From the NCBI GenBank assembly GCA_022702705.1, contig CM040429.1:115297943-115361942 (forward strand): DNA of 64,000 nt, written 5' to 3'. The translations under genes and the position numbers were made by a program. Positions 31,740 to 44,200 of this stretch are shown one piece after another. Position 1 is the stretch's first letter. Each line of letters begins with the position of its first letter. Under the pieces are notes generated by a model that saw only the letters and a list, made by a program, of their open reading frames with translations, did not search any database and was not told the DNA's origin. The DNA is from Papilionanthe hookeriana x Papilionanthe teres (taxonomy: Eukaryota; Streptophyta; Magnoliopsida; Asparagales; Orchidaceae).

Positions 31740-33230
31740 TAAATTTCAATTCTCAACTTTCAAGACCAGTACCTAAATTCTGATTCCCATCTTCCGAGAT
31801 CGATACCTAAATTTCGATTCTCTTTCGAATTGATACCTAAATTTCAATTCTAATCTTTCGAGACTAGTACCTAATTCTAGTCCTCATTCTGGGATCAGTA
31901 CCTAAATTCTGATTTCCATCTTCCGAGATCGATACCTAAATTTCGATTCTCTTTCGAATTGAAACCTAAATTTCAATTCTCAACTTTCGAGACTAGTACC
32001 TAAATTCTAGTCCTCATTCAGGGATCAGTACCTAAATTCTGATTCCCATCTTCCGAGATCGATACCTAAACTTTGATTCTCTTTCGAATTGATACCTAAA
32101 TTTCAATTCTAAACTTTCGAGACTAGTACCTAAATTCTAGTCCTCATTCTGGGATCAGTACCTAAATTTTGATTTCCATCCTCCGAGATCGATACCTAAA
32201 TTTCGATTCTCTTTCGAATTGATACCTAAATTTCAATTCTAAAGTCCGAGACTGGTACCTAAATTCCAGTTCTCTTCCTTCGAGGTTGGTACCTAAATTC
32301 CGACTCTCATTCGAGGTCGATACCTAAATTTCAATCCTCTTCCGAATTGATACCTAAATTTCAATTCTAAATTCCGAGACTGGTACCTAAATTCTAGTTC
32401 TCTTCCTTCGAGGTCAGTACCTAAATTCCGACTCTCATTTGAGATCGATACCTAAATTTCGATCCTCTTTCGAATTGATACCTAAATTTCAATTCTAAAT
32501 TCCGAGACTGGTACCTAAATTCCAGTTCTCTTCCTTCGACATCGGTGTCTAAATTTTGACTCTCATTTGAGATTGATACCTAAATTTTGATGCTCTTTCA
32601 AATTGATACCTAAATTTCAATTCTAAATTCCGAGACAGGTACCTAAATTCCAGTTCTCTTCCTTCGAGGTCGGTACCTAAATTCCGACTCTCATTTGAGA
32701 TCGATACCTAAATTTCGATCCTCTTTCGAATTGTTACTTAAATTTCAATTCTAAATTCCGAGACTGGTACCTAAATTCCAGTTCTCTTCCTTCGAGGTCG
32801 GTACCTAAATTCTGACTCTCATTCGAGGTTGATACCTAAATTTCAATCCTCAAAATTCCGAGACTGGTACCTAAATTCCAGTTCTCTTCCTTCGAGGTCG
32901 GTACCTAAATTCTGACTCTCTTTCTGAGATCGATTCTCTTTCGAATTGATACCTAAATTTCAATTCTAAACTTCCGAGACTGGTACCTAAATTCTAGCTC
33001 TCTTTTTGAGGTCGGTACCTAAATTCTGACTCTCCTTTCTGAGATTGATACCTAAATTTTGATTCTCTTTCAGGTTTGATACTTAAATTTTAAATCTCAC
33101 TCTCTCGAAATCAGCACCTAAATTCTGATTCTCATCCTTTTTTTTGTTGATACTTAAACTCTGATTCTCACTCCGAGGCTGGTACCTACATTCCAGTTCT
33201 CTTCGCAATCCCGAGATTGAAACCAAGGTT
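31740..33230. repeat. 3' UTR tandem array of element A, ~32-bp units in a ~130-bp higher-order repeat
   Basis: Dozens of short units share (G/A)(A/T)TACCTAAATTC/T. In the first half, four different units make a 130-bp higher-order repeat (GATACCTAAATTTCGATTC recurs at about 31931, 32061 and 32191). Later units are less regular and include GGTACC variants. The array sits between the AlkB ORF and the 3' LTR. Hypervariable tandem arrays in this exact position are known in Ogre-like elements and are proposed to seed satellite DNA. Copy C has an unrelated 82-83-bp array at the same place. Confidence 0.9.
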
Positions 33231-33606
33231 TCAATTCTTATTTCAAATCCAAATTTCAAATTCAAAATTTCCTAAATCGATTTTAAATTAAACTTCAATC
33301 GAAATTGAGACTCAGAACAAATCGAAATCCAAACTCACACATTGAAACTTGAAATTTAAAAGTAAACTGAAATCTAAGTCGAATTCCCCAGATCTTGTCA
33401 TTTGGAGTTCACCTCCTTTTCCATTCCCCAGCGAGAGTTCAGGAATCTCCAGTCTTGGAAATATACCTGATGCTCCCCAGCAGAAATTCTTCTACTCTGT
33501 TCTAAGTGTGTCACTTAGACATCTGTATTGGTTTTGTTGATTTTTTCGGTCAACGCCAATACGCACGGTGTACTTGGTAGCACACCAGACCTATTAGGGG
33601 TCCATT
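33231..33606 (+). other. Distal 3' UTR and possible polypurine tract of element A
   Basis: Nonrepetitive sequence conserved with the last bases of the window (GTTCAGGAATCTCCAG, GGAGATATACxTGA, CTAAGTxTGTxACTTxGACAT). It ends CTATTAGGGGTCCATT directly before TGTTGACC; AGGGG is the only purine-rich run near the LTR and a weak candidate for the polypurine tract. Confidence 0.6.
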
Positions 33607-36600
33607 TGTTGACCTCATTTTTGATGAGGTCTTTTGCTTCTCTCTTTAGTACTTAGGATCTAGCCTTAGGCTTTTCCTTTGACTAATCTTAGAGGACTAG
33701 AAGTGGAACCCACCCATTTAGAAATTCAAACACCTCTTAACTCCCTGCAAACCCCACAAGCTTGATTGTAGACCCCTAATCACCTAGAGGGTTGAAATCA
33801 AATGTGGAGGTTTAAAGGATGAGTTCCCTATAGGACCTTTTTGGCCTTAGGAATACCCTGGATGACCTGGTCTGGTGAGGATTGACTTGCACATACACTA
33901 CACTCTCACACACATTCCAAGTCCTAAAACCACACTCTCACCCAACTTGACCTCCTAACTCATGTAGGTAATTCATATGGATGGTCCTTAACCCCTAAGC
34001 CCCTGGCTAAGAGGGTTAGGAACAACATAGGGAATGCCTCAAATGAGTCCTCTCATGGCTCATATGAGCTTAATATAGCTTCATGGCTCAACCAAAGTGA
34101 TTCCATTCTACTCAAATTTGATCAATCTTCATTTTTTCAAAATTTCAATTTTTGACCCCCAATACCCTCCAAATACCCAAAATGCCCTTCTTTGCCCAAA
34201 AATCCAAAAATTCAGAAAATTCCCAAAAAATTCCAGAAAATCCCAAAAATTCCCAATTTCATTTTGTTCAACTACACCATCCAAAAAAACCCAAATATTC
34301 CCAATTTAATTTTGTTCAACTACACAATGGGCTAATTTTGCCAATTTACTCCACTTTTACCAAAACCCTCAATTTGGCCGATTTTGAACCCAAGTGAACC
34401 CAATGTCAAACCAAACCACCCCAATTGACCTCAATTTTGGTCCAATTCAATTTTAAACTTCCAATAAACATCCCCAATATCAATTTAGACCAAATCAAAG
34501 TCCAATTTGATTGACATTTGAGCCCAATTTCAATTTGAAGCCTAAGGCCCAATTTTGGCCCATGACCTAAACCTAGCCCAAACCAACCCAACTCAACCCC
34601 AATTGGCCTCAAATCTTTTCTAAATCCTTCCTAAAATCCCCCACAAACAAAACGCTAACTTGATTTGCCCCAAATTTGAACCTAAACCCCACCCAAACCT
34701 AACCCAAAAACAAAAACCTCTTAAATTGACCTAAGCGCAAACCTAACGCAAATGGGCCAAAATCCCAAAATCAAAGCCCAATCAAAGTTGAAAACTCTTT
34801 GTAACACTCCCACAAACATTTCTCAACATTAATTTTACATCAAATCCGACTTTAGCCCAACCTTAACCCAAGTTAGCCCAATTTGGCCCACTTTGGCCCC
34901 TTTAAATAAAGACCCCACATTAAACCCAATTCAATTAAAAATCACTTAACACTTGTTCCAAACCACTCATGACACATACCTAAACCAATTGCAACATTTA
35001 TTTGGCATGATCCCTCACAAAATTTCCATCCACCAATTTATTTTCAAGCCTAAAGGCCCACTTTCTTAAACCATTCTAAAAGCACACTTCCACCACATCC
35101 AAAGGCCCAAAATTCATCCAAAGCCCACATGACATTTCTCTACATCATCCATTCAATTAAAATCATCCCTAAGTCCTAAACCAATGATCAAATAATTCCA
35201 AAAAAAAGCTTCATCTAAATTTCCACCAAAAATGCTAAAATTCATAATATCCCCTTTTATGAAATTGACCAAGCTTTTTCCAAGCTAAATGTGAGCCATT
35301 GAGCCATGTACAAGCCACATGGGAGCCATGGAAGCCACTTTCCACCTCATCAAGCCATTAATGGCAAGAAGAGGGGATCCTTTCCTAATCTTTCATTAAG
35401 CATTTTTAACCATACTCATGTCACACTCTAAACCATGCTTAGCCACCTCACCATGGATGGAGACATCACCACCCCTTCCAAGCTGACCTAAATGATTCCC
35501 TCAGCTCAAAATCAGGTCTTGGGGAGGTGTACCAAACCTATTTCCATGGATTGACCAAACCAAGACCAAAATACACTCTCCCCCATTCCATTTTAATCAA
35601 GCTTTTTACACATGTCAAACTCCAATTGACTTCACCAAATTCAACCCCTGACCTCACTGAGTCAGATGGTGACCCATGCCTGGCCGGCCAGCCACCACAG
35701 CCGCCGGAAAACACCATGGCCGAGAGCTCCATGTGAGCCAAAAAATTCAATTCTCCCTTGCTGAGCTGTCTCAACCCTAGTGGACACCAGAGCTCTTCTT
35801 CTCCTCCCCTGAGCAGCTGATCCCAGCCTCCAATTGCCCCTCGAAGCCCTCCAGCCATGCCTATTTTAACACCACCACCTCTCGGCCAAACAAGGGAGAT
35901 GAACTAGACCTTAAGGAAACTCTGGCAAAATTGCTCCAGGACCCTCTCCTAACCCATATCAGTTGATCCCCAGTGTTCCTTTGCCCTAATCCCCATTAAC
36001 AGAGCTCAATTTCTGAGTTGAAAATCCACCCAAAAAAATAGGACACTTCACCACAGTGAGCCAATCTCCAAATTGATTTGTCCTACACCTTCACCAGACC
36101 AAGAGGAGAAGTTCCCCAGCAAAAGCCCCCTCACCAGGCCAGCCATTGCTTCTAGCCTCCAAGCTTTGTGATCGGGCTTGGTCACTTTCATACCTAGACA
36201 ATTCCCTAGAGTCGGAGACTTCATCTGGAGCTTGTCTGGACCTAATCGAAGGTGACACAACTCTCAGATCGAAGCATCACTTCTCTGAGCAAAGGTATGA
36301 ACTCACTCTTCCTCCTGAGCTTCCAGTGATTCTCCATTTTGTATAAGTTAATTTCATAGCCTATAAACCCTATGGATGTGTTCGTCTCTTCAAGACGAAT
36401 CCATAGAGCATAAGAACACAAAAATCCATTGAGAATTGAGTGAGATCTTAGGGTTTTAGTGTGGACGGTCACTGGTGCACACCAGTCGTAGACGATGACC
36501 GGGAGCCATTGGATCGCGCGTGTATCGAGCGGACGGTTCAGATTGCGCCGGACCAGGGAATGTTACATGAACCGCGGGCCCCCGGAGCACTGAGTCGGAT

Positions 36601-39600
36601 GGCAGCGTCGAATGAGAATGCGCCACGTGGGCTTTCGGAGCTGCCGATGTTGCGCTGGCGCCGCGTGGATAAGTAGATAAATAGGGTATTTTTGAATTAT
36701 TTAAATGCCCAGAACATCAAAAATTCATATCTTTGCATAGAAAAATCACAAAAATAAAATAAAAATACCATCTTGCTCAGTGAACAGAGGAGAATAATGT
36801 GGAAAAGAAATCAAGTTGATTGGATGAGTATTTTATTTTTAATAATTTATTTACTGTTTCCAATGTTTTAATTCTCCAATTGGATAAACAATTCACCATG
36901 GCATGAGACCATAGGGCTTTTGAAGCCTCTGATCATGGAGACACTCTCTGAATTTTTCAAGGTTAGAGGCCATCCCTGTGAAAAGCTATTGAATTTTCAA
37001 GTTCATGTCACTGTTTTAGGTATTTTAATTTCAATAATTAGCATGTTGTAAAATAAATTCTAGGAAAATTTGGTGATGTTTCTTAGGACCAGAGGACTCT
37101 ATGAAAAATATATTTTGAGTTGATTCATTCATAATAACCTCAATTGGCCTATACCCCTAAAATTGAATTTGATTTAATTAGGGTTAACCACACATCAAAT
37201 TGACTTGAAAATAATTCTCCATTACTCTTTAGGGTCAGAGGAACCTTACATAAAATTTTGAAACCAATTGGACTTGATTAACCGCACCAAATGGATTTAT
37301 TAGGCCTCATAAGCAAAATGGAACTTTAAAAATTCATAACTCCAAAAATGCTTTTCAAAAATCCAAAAAAATGTTTTTGGAGCTTCTCTGATATCAGGGG
37401 AGTTTAGGAAAATTAAAATTGGAATTTTCTAAAAAAGTTGATTTTTCATAATATTTTAATATTTTAATAATTAAAAAATAATAAAAAACATAAAAATAAT
37501 AAAAATCATAAAAATATCACATTTTGACTCCTAATCACTTAAGAACAAACCAAATATTTTTTCTAAGTCCCTAGGGTACGATATTGAATTTTAAAGGCTT
37601 AATGTAATTTTTAATATTAAAAAATGAATTTTCAACCTTGTTCACTAAAATAATTCCAATAAATCAAAGAAAAATCAACAAATTATAAAATTTGTTTCTC
37701 TGGACTCTTTGAGGTCAGAGAAATTTAATAAAAATATGAAATCTATTTTTCAAATTTTATTTTATTTTAAAATTAATTTATATTCTAAAACTCAAAATAA
37801 TTGTAATAAATGGTCCAAGTAGTCCTCTGGTCAATAGAAACATCCCATAATATTCTTAAGGATAGAAACCATTCCTTGGTCATGTTGTTGAATTTTCTTT
37901 TAAAACCCCTATTTTCTACAAAAAATAACTATAAAAATAAATTAAATTCAGAAAAATCACATTTTCTCCTCTAATGTCTTAATTGACATGTGAGTGAGGT
38001 GACATAAAAATTTCAAATTCATTTGAGCTCAATTTAGTGAGTTATGAAATAAATAAGCTTAAAAGGGCATAAAGGCAATTAAAAATTTTAACCCTTAATT
38101 AAAGCTTTAGGTTTAATCAAAATGGGGGGTAAAATATTTGATTTTAATTTTCTCTTAGATGAGTGAAACTTAGGGAAATTAAGGGGTAGAAACACATTAA
38201 ACACTTTGAATATATCAAAAATGAAACTTCAATTAGTTAAATAATTTAAATTTTGGGAAGAATATATTTAAATTTGGATCATTAAAATAGGGATATTATT
38301 AAGAGGACATTTATTCTTTAATTTCAAAATTCCTAAATGAGTCACTTTAACAATATTTAATTCTTAATTAAAAAAATTAAAATAATAATCTAAATTAATA
38401 ATTAAAACTAAAATTAAAACAAATTAAATTAAAATCAAATTAAAATTAAAGTTAAACTAAAACTTACAATTAAAATTAAAATTAAAATCAAAATTTAAAT
38501 CAAATTAAATCCAATTAAGTTAAAATTAAATTCAATTAAAATTAAATTAAATTAAAATTAAAATTAAATTAAATCAAAATTTAAATTAAATTAGATTAAA
38601 TTAAATTAAATTAAATTAAATAAAAATTAAATTAAATCAAAATTAAATTGAATTAAAAGTTAAAATTAAAATTAAATTAAAAATAAAATAAAATAAATTA
38701 AATTAAATTAAATTAAAATCAAATTGAATTAAAATGATTTAACAAAAAACCTAAATGAAATCATTAAGAATTAAATCTAAAATAATTTGAACACTATTCC
38801 CAACTTAAGATTATCAATTAAAACCTCATAATTAAACTAAATTAAAAAATGATTAAAAATCCTCGATAAACCAACATGCCCTTAAAGGCTTTAATTATTA
38901 TAACTCTTAAATAGAGTATTAAGTGAGATGTCACTTCATTCATCAGGTAATCAAATACTTAAGTTCACTGAGCAAGAGACAAAGTTTAACTAAACTCCTG
39001 GATGATTAAATCACCTGTGCAACTAAATTTACTTGAACTCAAAACAATCCCAGAAATATTGAAAAGATGTTTAGGACTTGTTCTAAGCACTTCCTCAATA
39101 TGACAGGATGTTTTAGAAGAACAACTGAATTTAATTGTTCTTTGATGAAGAAAATCATCCTTAAACAAAAACACAAGAACCTAGACGTCATAGGAGATGA
39201 CTAGTCATAGGATTAGGAATTTGGTAGACAACCAAAACCCTTCCCTTAGCTTTACCTAGGTACTTGTTGAAATATTTAAATGCCTTATCATGTGTTTTAA
39301 GTGCAGCTTGAGATGACGGGAAGACCCTGCAGGTACGCTTTTATTTTGTTGCATTTTACTTACATGCATTGTACTTTACTTTTTCCTGCATGATAAACAA
39401 CAACTGTTGCATGAAAATTAAAACCTTTAGGATAGTCCCTAAATTAAAACCAAAACTAAATTAAAAGTCATTGCAAGATAAAATTCACCGCCACAACATT
39501 CCAAAATATAAAACAACTCAAAATTTAATCACAAACAGAACAACAAAACTACAATTATAACTAAATTAAAACGTCTCGTTGAATGATCGGGAATACCTCA

Positions 39601-40872
39601 GATGATGTAACCCACGTGTTGCTAACGGGATTTCCCACGGTCTAAATGAAAGTGTGGAACTCATTCAGTTGAGTTTAGCAAATTCATTTGGACTAAGTGA
39701 ATTCGATGAAAATAATGGTGCCAGAATGACGGAACCGTGGGATCTTAATCGGTTCTGTTTAAACAACTTTAAGATTTGTCTTAATTAAAATATTAAAAAC
39801 ACTTGGATTTTAAGATTTTCTCTAAACCAAAACACTTCTCTCACCTCTTGATTGTCACCTTCTAAAAATAAACCTCTGCAACAACAAAGAGCTTGGAGCA
39901 CGGTGGGCAGCACGGCCATCTTCGTCAGCAAAACAACTCTACATCAGCTAAACATTCCTAGAATTAAATAACCAAACTGTAGGATTTTGAGGTAGTTTGC
40001 CTAATGCAACATAAATCCTCAACTTTTCATTAGGCATTTGCATGATCATGTCATGTAAATTAAGCCCTAACCGGCCTTAGGACTCCGAGGTAGTCGTTCG
40101 GTACGACATAAACCCTCACATCTTCCGGGTTATTTGTATGATCATATTATACAAATATAAGTCCTAAATAAATAAAATTGGCAGGATTGCAACATTAAAT
40201 AATTTTCTTAAACTCGAAGCCAAACAATAGGATAGTTTGGGAAGTTGCCAAGATTCTTCTTGGATCCTCATCTTCTCCTACTTCTCTTTCTTTGGATTCT
40301 TAAAATAAACTGTTCCAAATTCGAGCTAATCCCTATCAAAATTTCTGAAACTCAATCCTTTGAAATCCTTAAACTTTGAAATTCTTGAGAGCAAAACCAC
40401 TGATCATTATCGAGAGTTTTCTTAAATGATTCCTGTCATTTAAGATGTAATTAACTATGGGGGCTTGCCCTTATAGGGAACTTTAAGAACCCAGGTAATA
40501 TAAACCCTGTTTAGTTTCTTTATATTAAGCAGGGGAACTTGTCGGCTTATAAAATTGGTTCGCAGACCAAACGGATGTCACAAATCTTCTAGTTTATTTA
40601 ACCGAGCCCCATCATCAAGCAAGTATGTCTATTCTTCGGGATAGATACACAGCTTAGGCTTGTGGTGCTCGTCTATATAAACTATTTGGGATGTGAGATC
40701 GGCTTGATTTCATATCTTAAAATTTTCAAACTTAAAATTATTTTCAAAATCAAATGCTACTTTCTAAATTATATATATATATTTATTTAAATTAAATTTA
40801 AAAATCTAAAATTCGCCGACAATTTCTATAGGCGACCCCCTTTTCAAAACACAACTTAAAAGTATGCCGACA
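33607..40872 (+). repeat. 3' LTR of element A (7.27 kb)
   Basis: It begins TGTTGACCTCATTTTTGATGAGGTC and ends GTATGCCGACA. It aligns along its whole length with the solo LTR at 1041-8299, visibly diverged by scattered substitutions and small indels. It directly follows the 3' UTR of element A, which makes it that element's 3' LTR. Landmarks: C/A-rich U3, TATA-like CTATTTTAAC (35861-35870), AAAG|GTATGA (36291-36300), a GC-rich segment at about 36460-36670, an AAATT microsatellite, and an internal GTGCAG...GCAG|GTACGC block near 39300-39335. No proteins are encoded; short ORFs are chance. The flanks show no 5-bp duplication within the window, because the left partner would be outside. Confidence 0.82.
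38395..38740. repeat. AAATT-type microsatellite block in the 3' LTR of element A
   Basis: Imperfect runs of TTAAATTAAATTAAAATT. It lies at the same LTR position as the block at 5830-6165 but differs in exact pattern and length, so the tract has evolved independently in the two copies. Confidence 0.75.
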
Positions 40873-41870
40873 CAAGTCGGATAATTTTCCTATCGTATGA
40901 AGTCGACTTCTATCAATTTCTTGACTTCTGCAATGACTTGTTGCTCTATTTCAACACGCATCCTTCTTGGAGCTTGTTTAACAGGGATTGTGATTTGATT
41001 TACCCCAAGTTTATGGACCGCGACTTCCGGAGATAAGTCAGGCATCTCGTCATAGGTCCAAGCGAAGCAGTCTTTGTATTCTGCCAACAATTGAATTATG
41101 TCTTTTGCTTCCTCATCATTAAGGAATGAACTAATGAAAGTTGGTTTCGGATTTTCATTAGTTCCTAAATTTATTTCTTTCAGTTCATCAATTGTCGATT
41201 TAATTTCTTCTTCCAATTTTGGAGGAGCATCTTCGATTGGAAGATCAGATATCAGTTCGGAATCATGTTCTTCGGTGATGACCAGGCAAGATTCTGTATC
41301 ATATAATGGTTCCAAAGTACCAAATCCCACACCTTCTTAGGAGTTAGGATTTCATTTTTTATTTTTCCACATTTGTTCAATAAAATGTGGTTGTTTTAAA
41401 GACCATTGTTTGAGCATTAAACTATTTTGAATAAATTTTTGTGCCCGAGGAGAGTACGACTCTAAAGGAATTTTCATTGATTTCGGAAGATTTTCATCTT
41501 CTATTTTTACATCAGTTTCAGTACTAGAAGAAGTAGAGCCAAGTCTAAACTTAATTGGCTTTTTGTCATCACTACATACTTCTTTGACTACTAGATTCTC
41601 AATCTTAGCAGTAGAGATTGGAGTTAGAGTCGTAGAATGTATATAATGATTGATTTTGTCATACATAGATTCAAATTGTCTTTCTTTGTCTTCTTCTTCT
41701 AGAGATATTTTGAATTGAGGGTCCTTTAAAACCATCAATGTCGTTTCTTCATCAGAGTCCAGGTGGATTTTGAATTTCAATGGTTTCTTCAATGTAGAAA
41801 TTGGATCTTCTTTCCCTCGTCCTTGTCCTCGGCCTCGGCCTCGAGTATAAGTCTGACGGGAATTAGTATA
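40873..41870 (-). pseudogene. Protease-RT fragment of a third Tat/Ogre-like copy (minus strand)
   Basis: Two frames on the minus strand, 41352-41792 (146 codons) and 40890-41330 (146 codons), follow one another like the protease-RT linker of element A: RGRGRGQGRGKEDP, MYDKINHYIHSTTLTPIS, SYSPRAQKFIQN, VGFGTLEP, then DCFAWTYDEMPDLSPEVAVHKLG, QAPRRMRVEIEQQVIAEVKKL. It stops at FIR and a stop codon replacing Glu, then a few bases of the NYPTW motif before the LTR of element A. It is a different, diverged subfamily. Probably it was the landing site of element A, and its remainder should lie beyond the left edge of the window. On its other side it joins an 80-bp W-box repeat. Confidence 0.8.
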
Positions 41871-41871
41871 A

Positions 41872-42064
41872 GATTGACCATTTTGACCAAAGTTGACTTT
41901 TTAGGTCAAAAGGTTGACCTATTTGGTCAACAGGGTTGGTCATTGGGTCAAGATTGACCATTTTGACCAAAGTTGACTTTTTAGGTCAAAAGATTGACCT
42001 ATGGGGTCAACAGGGTTGGTCATTGGGTCACGATTGATCATTTTGACCAAAGTTGACATTTTAG
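41872..42064. repeat. Short 80-bp W-box array, about 2.4 units
   Basis: Units of the TTGACCATTTTGACCAAAGT...AGGTCAAAAG type, with starts 80 bases apart (TGGTCATTGGGTCA at about 41937 and 42017). The same monomer makes the long array at about 50410-52320, eight kilobases away at the other end of the putative LTR. The placement next to the protease fragment suggests a recombination or deletion junction. Confidence 0.85.
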
Positions 42065-42539
42065 GTGATGGCGATGAAATATATGGATCGCATGTCGTCG
42101 CCGTCAATTCCTGTATCATGTCAATGTCAAGGGGTCGCCACTCTCTCTTTCTCTATCCATTACTCTAATTCTTATTCTACTTAGACTTTTTGTCAGAAGT
42201 CTTTGGATAAATTGAAGAAGGATTAATCATGATAGAGATTGAGAGAAAAAGAGATTGAATGATAATCTTATAGAATAAATCTTCAGATTGTGTGATTACT
42301 GATGTTTTTCGTATAAGAAAATCACATGAAGATCTTGGGTAACCAGAGAGATCTTATAGGTGAAATACCTATCCTGAGTTCTTTAATATCCTATTGGAGC
42401 AAGCTCCTATAGTTAATTACATCCTGAGCAATTAATATTGCCTAGGAAAACTCCCGATTAAGGTTAACATTTATCCCTGAAAAAGTGTAAGTGTTGTCGT
42501 GGCAGTGTGTTTATAAAGAATCGATACTACCAGAAAGTT

Positions 42540-44200
42540 TTGTTCATGTTGGGTGTATGTTGTTGCTTTGTTGTGTTTTGTTTTTGTAATGTCATTTTGT
42601 CATTTTGTATGTCATGTCATAGGTCATGACGGGATGTCATAGTTTGTATGTCGTGTTACGTGATTTCGTATGTCATGTCATTTTATATCATGTCTTAATG
42701 TGAATCATAATGTCTCATGTCTTAATGTGATGTCGTAATGTCATAAGATATCATAATTAATATCTCGATTTGTCATGAGATATTTTATCTCCTATAAGAA
42801 GATGTCGTTATTTTGTCATGAGATACCTTTAATGATGTCAAAAAGATATCATTATTTATTTATTTTTGTTATTTTGTTTATGATTTTCTTTTGTTTTAAG
42901 TTTTGGTTTTGTCATGTCATTTTGTTATGTATTTGTTTTGGTTTAGTGTCATGTCATCATTTTATTGTGGTATAGAAATGTCATCTTATGTTTTTGTTAA
43001 TATTGATGTTATGGCGTCGTCAATGTTAATGATTTTGTCGTTTTATTTCAGATTTCATGACTAACCTAATAGTCCAGTTCTCTTTGTTTTCATGTCATTT
43101 TTATTTTGTTTTTTTGTAGAAAATTTAAGTTTTGTGGCTATCCTAAAAGTCATGGTTTTGTTGTCAATGTTCCTTCGTCGATGTCCTGCAAAACAATGTT
43201 AGTACACCCTACAACATGCAAAGAAAATCTAAACGAAACTTCATGTCTTCATCCTGCAAGGAAAATAAAGATAGAAACAATGTCATATCAAGATATTTAG
43301 ATTACCTGGTCAAAGTGTCTGTTAATCCAGAGTTGTCGGATGTCCGAGTTTGGTTGAAATGTCGATTTAGGTTTATGTCAGTTTATGTTTAAATTTTTAT
43401 TTGTTTTGAATATTGATTTGGGTTGTATTGTCAATTTTTAATTTTACGTCGAGTTAAGTTCAATGTAGCTCGAACTTTAAGAATTTTGTGGTTTTATGTC
43501 GAGATATATTGAGTTTGGTTTGAAATGTTGATTAATGTCATTTAATGTCGGTGATTGTTTAATTTGGTTTGAAATGTCATTTAATGTTAGTGATTGTTTA
43601 ATTTAGTTTGAAATGTCATTTAATGTCGGTGATTGTTTAGTTTGGTTTGAAATGTCAATTAATGTCAGTTTGTGTTTTGGAATGTTGATTAATGTCGAAT
43701 AATTTCATTTGAATGTCAAATTTATTGAGTTTCGTTTGAAATGTCGGATTTATGTCAATTATGTCGATTTTTGTTTGAAATGTCAAATTTATGTCGATTT
43801 TTTCGATTAAATGTTTGGAATATTAAATTTATATTGATTTTGTCAATTAAATGTTTGGAATGTCAATTTTATGTCGATTTAATGTTTGGAATGTCAAATT
43901 TATATCTATTTAATGTTTGGAATGTCAAATTTATGTCGATTATGTCGATTTTCGTTTAGAATGTCGATTTTGGTTTAGAATGTCGATTTTATGTCAGTTA
44001 TGTTTGAAATATCGAGTTTATGTCGGTTTTATCGATTTTTGTTTGAAATGTCAAATTTATGTTGAATATGTCGATTTTGGTTTGGAATGTCGATTTTATG
44101 TCAGTTATGTTTGAAATGTCGAATTTATGTCGGTTCTGTCGATTTTTATTTGAAATGTCAAATTTATGTTGATTTTGGTTTAAAATGTCGATTTTATGTC
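42540..44200. repeat. Irregular ATGTC-rich repeats in the minus-strand LTR
   Basis: Two irregular blocks: TGTCATGTCAT-type sequence at about 42590-42960, and GGAATGTCAAATTTATGTCGATT-type units of mixed length at about 43350-44200. The units are not of fixed period. Short ORFs here arise from the repeat. Confidence 0.7.

Larger units (their letters stand above)
749..40872 (+). mobile_element. Giant Tat/Ogre-like Ty3/Gypsy retrotransposon A, split by nested insertions
   Basis: In order on the plus strand this holds ORF1, gag, aspartic protease, reverse transcriptase, RNase H, a second RNase H, a DD35E integrase, an AlkB-domain ORF, a 3' UTR with a tandem array, and a 7.27-kb 3' LTR. An ORF before gag, a second archaeal-type RNase H, very long LTRs and a repeat-bearing 3' UTR fit the Tat/Ogre lineage. 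Removing the solo LTR and the Athila element leaves roughly 13 kb of internal sequence. The 5' LTR is not in the window. With two such LTRs the intact element would approach 28 kb. Nearly all ORFs carry stops or frameshifts, so this copy is not autonomous. The left boundary is uncertain. Confidence 0.8.

Noticed and set aside
42775..44114. Short ORFs rich in Phe, Cys and Leu (65-72 codons) that look membrane-like
   Set aside because: They are translations of irregular ATGTC-rich repeats. The hydrophobic look comes from T-rich codons.
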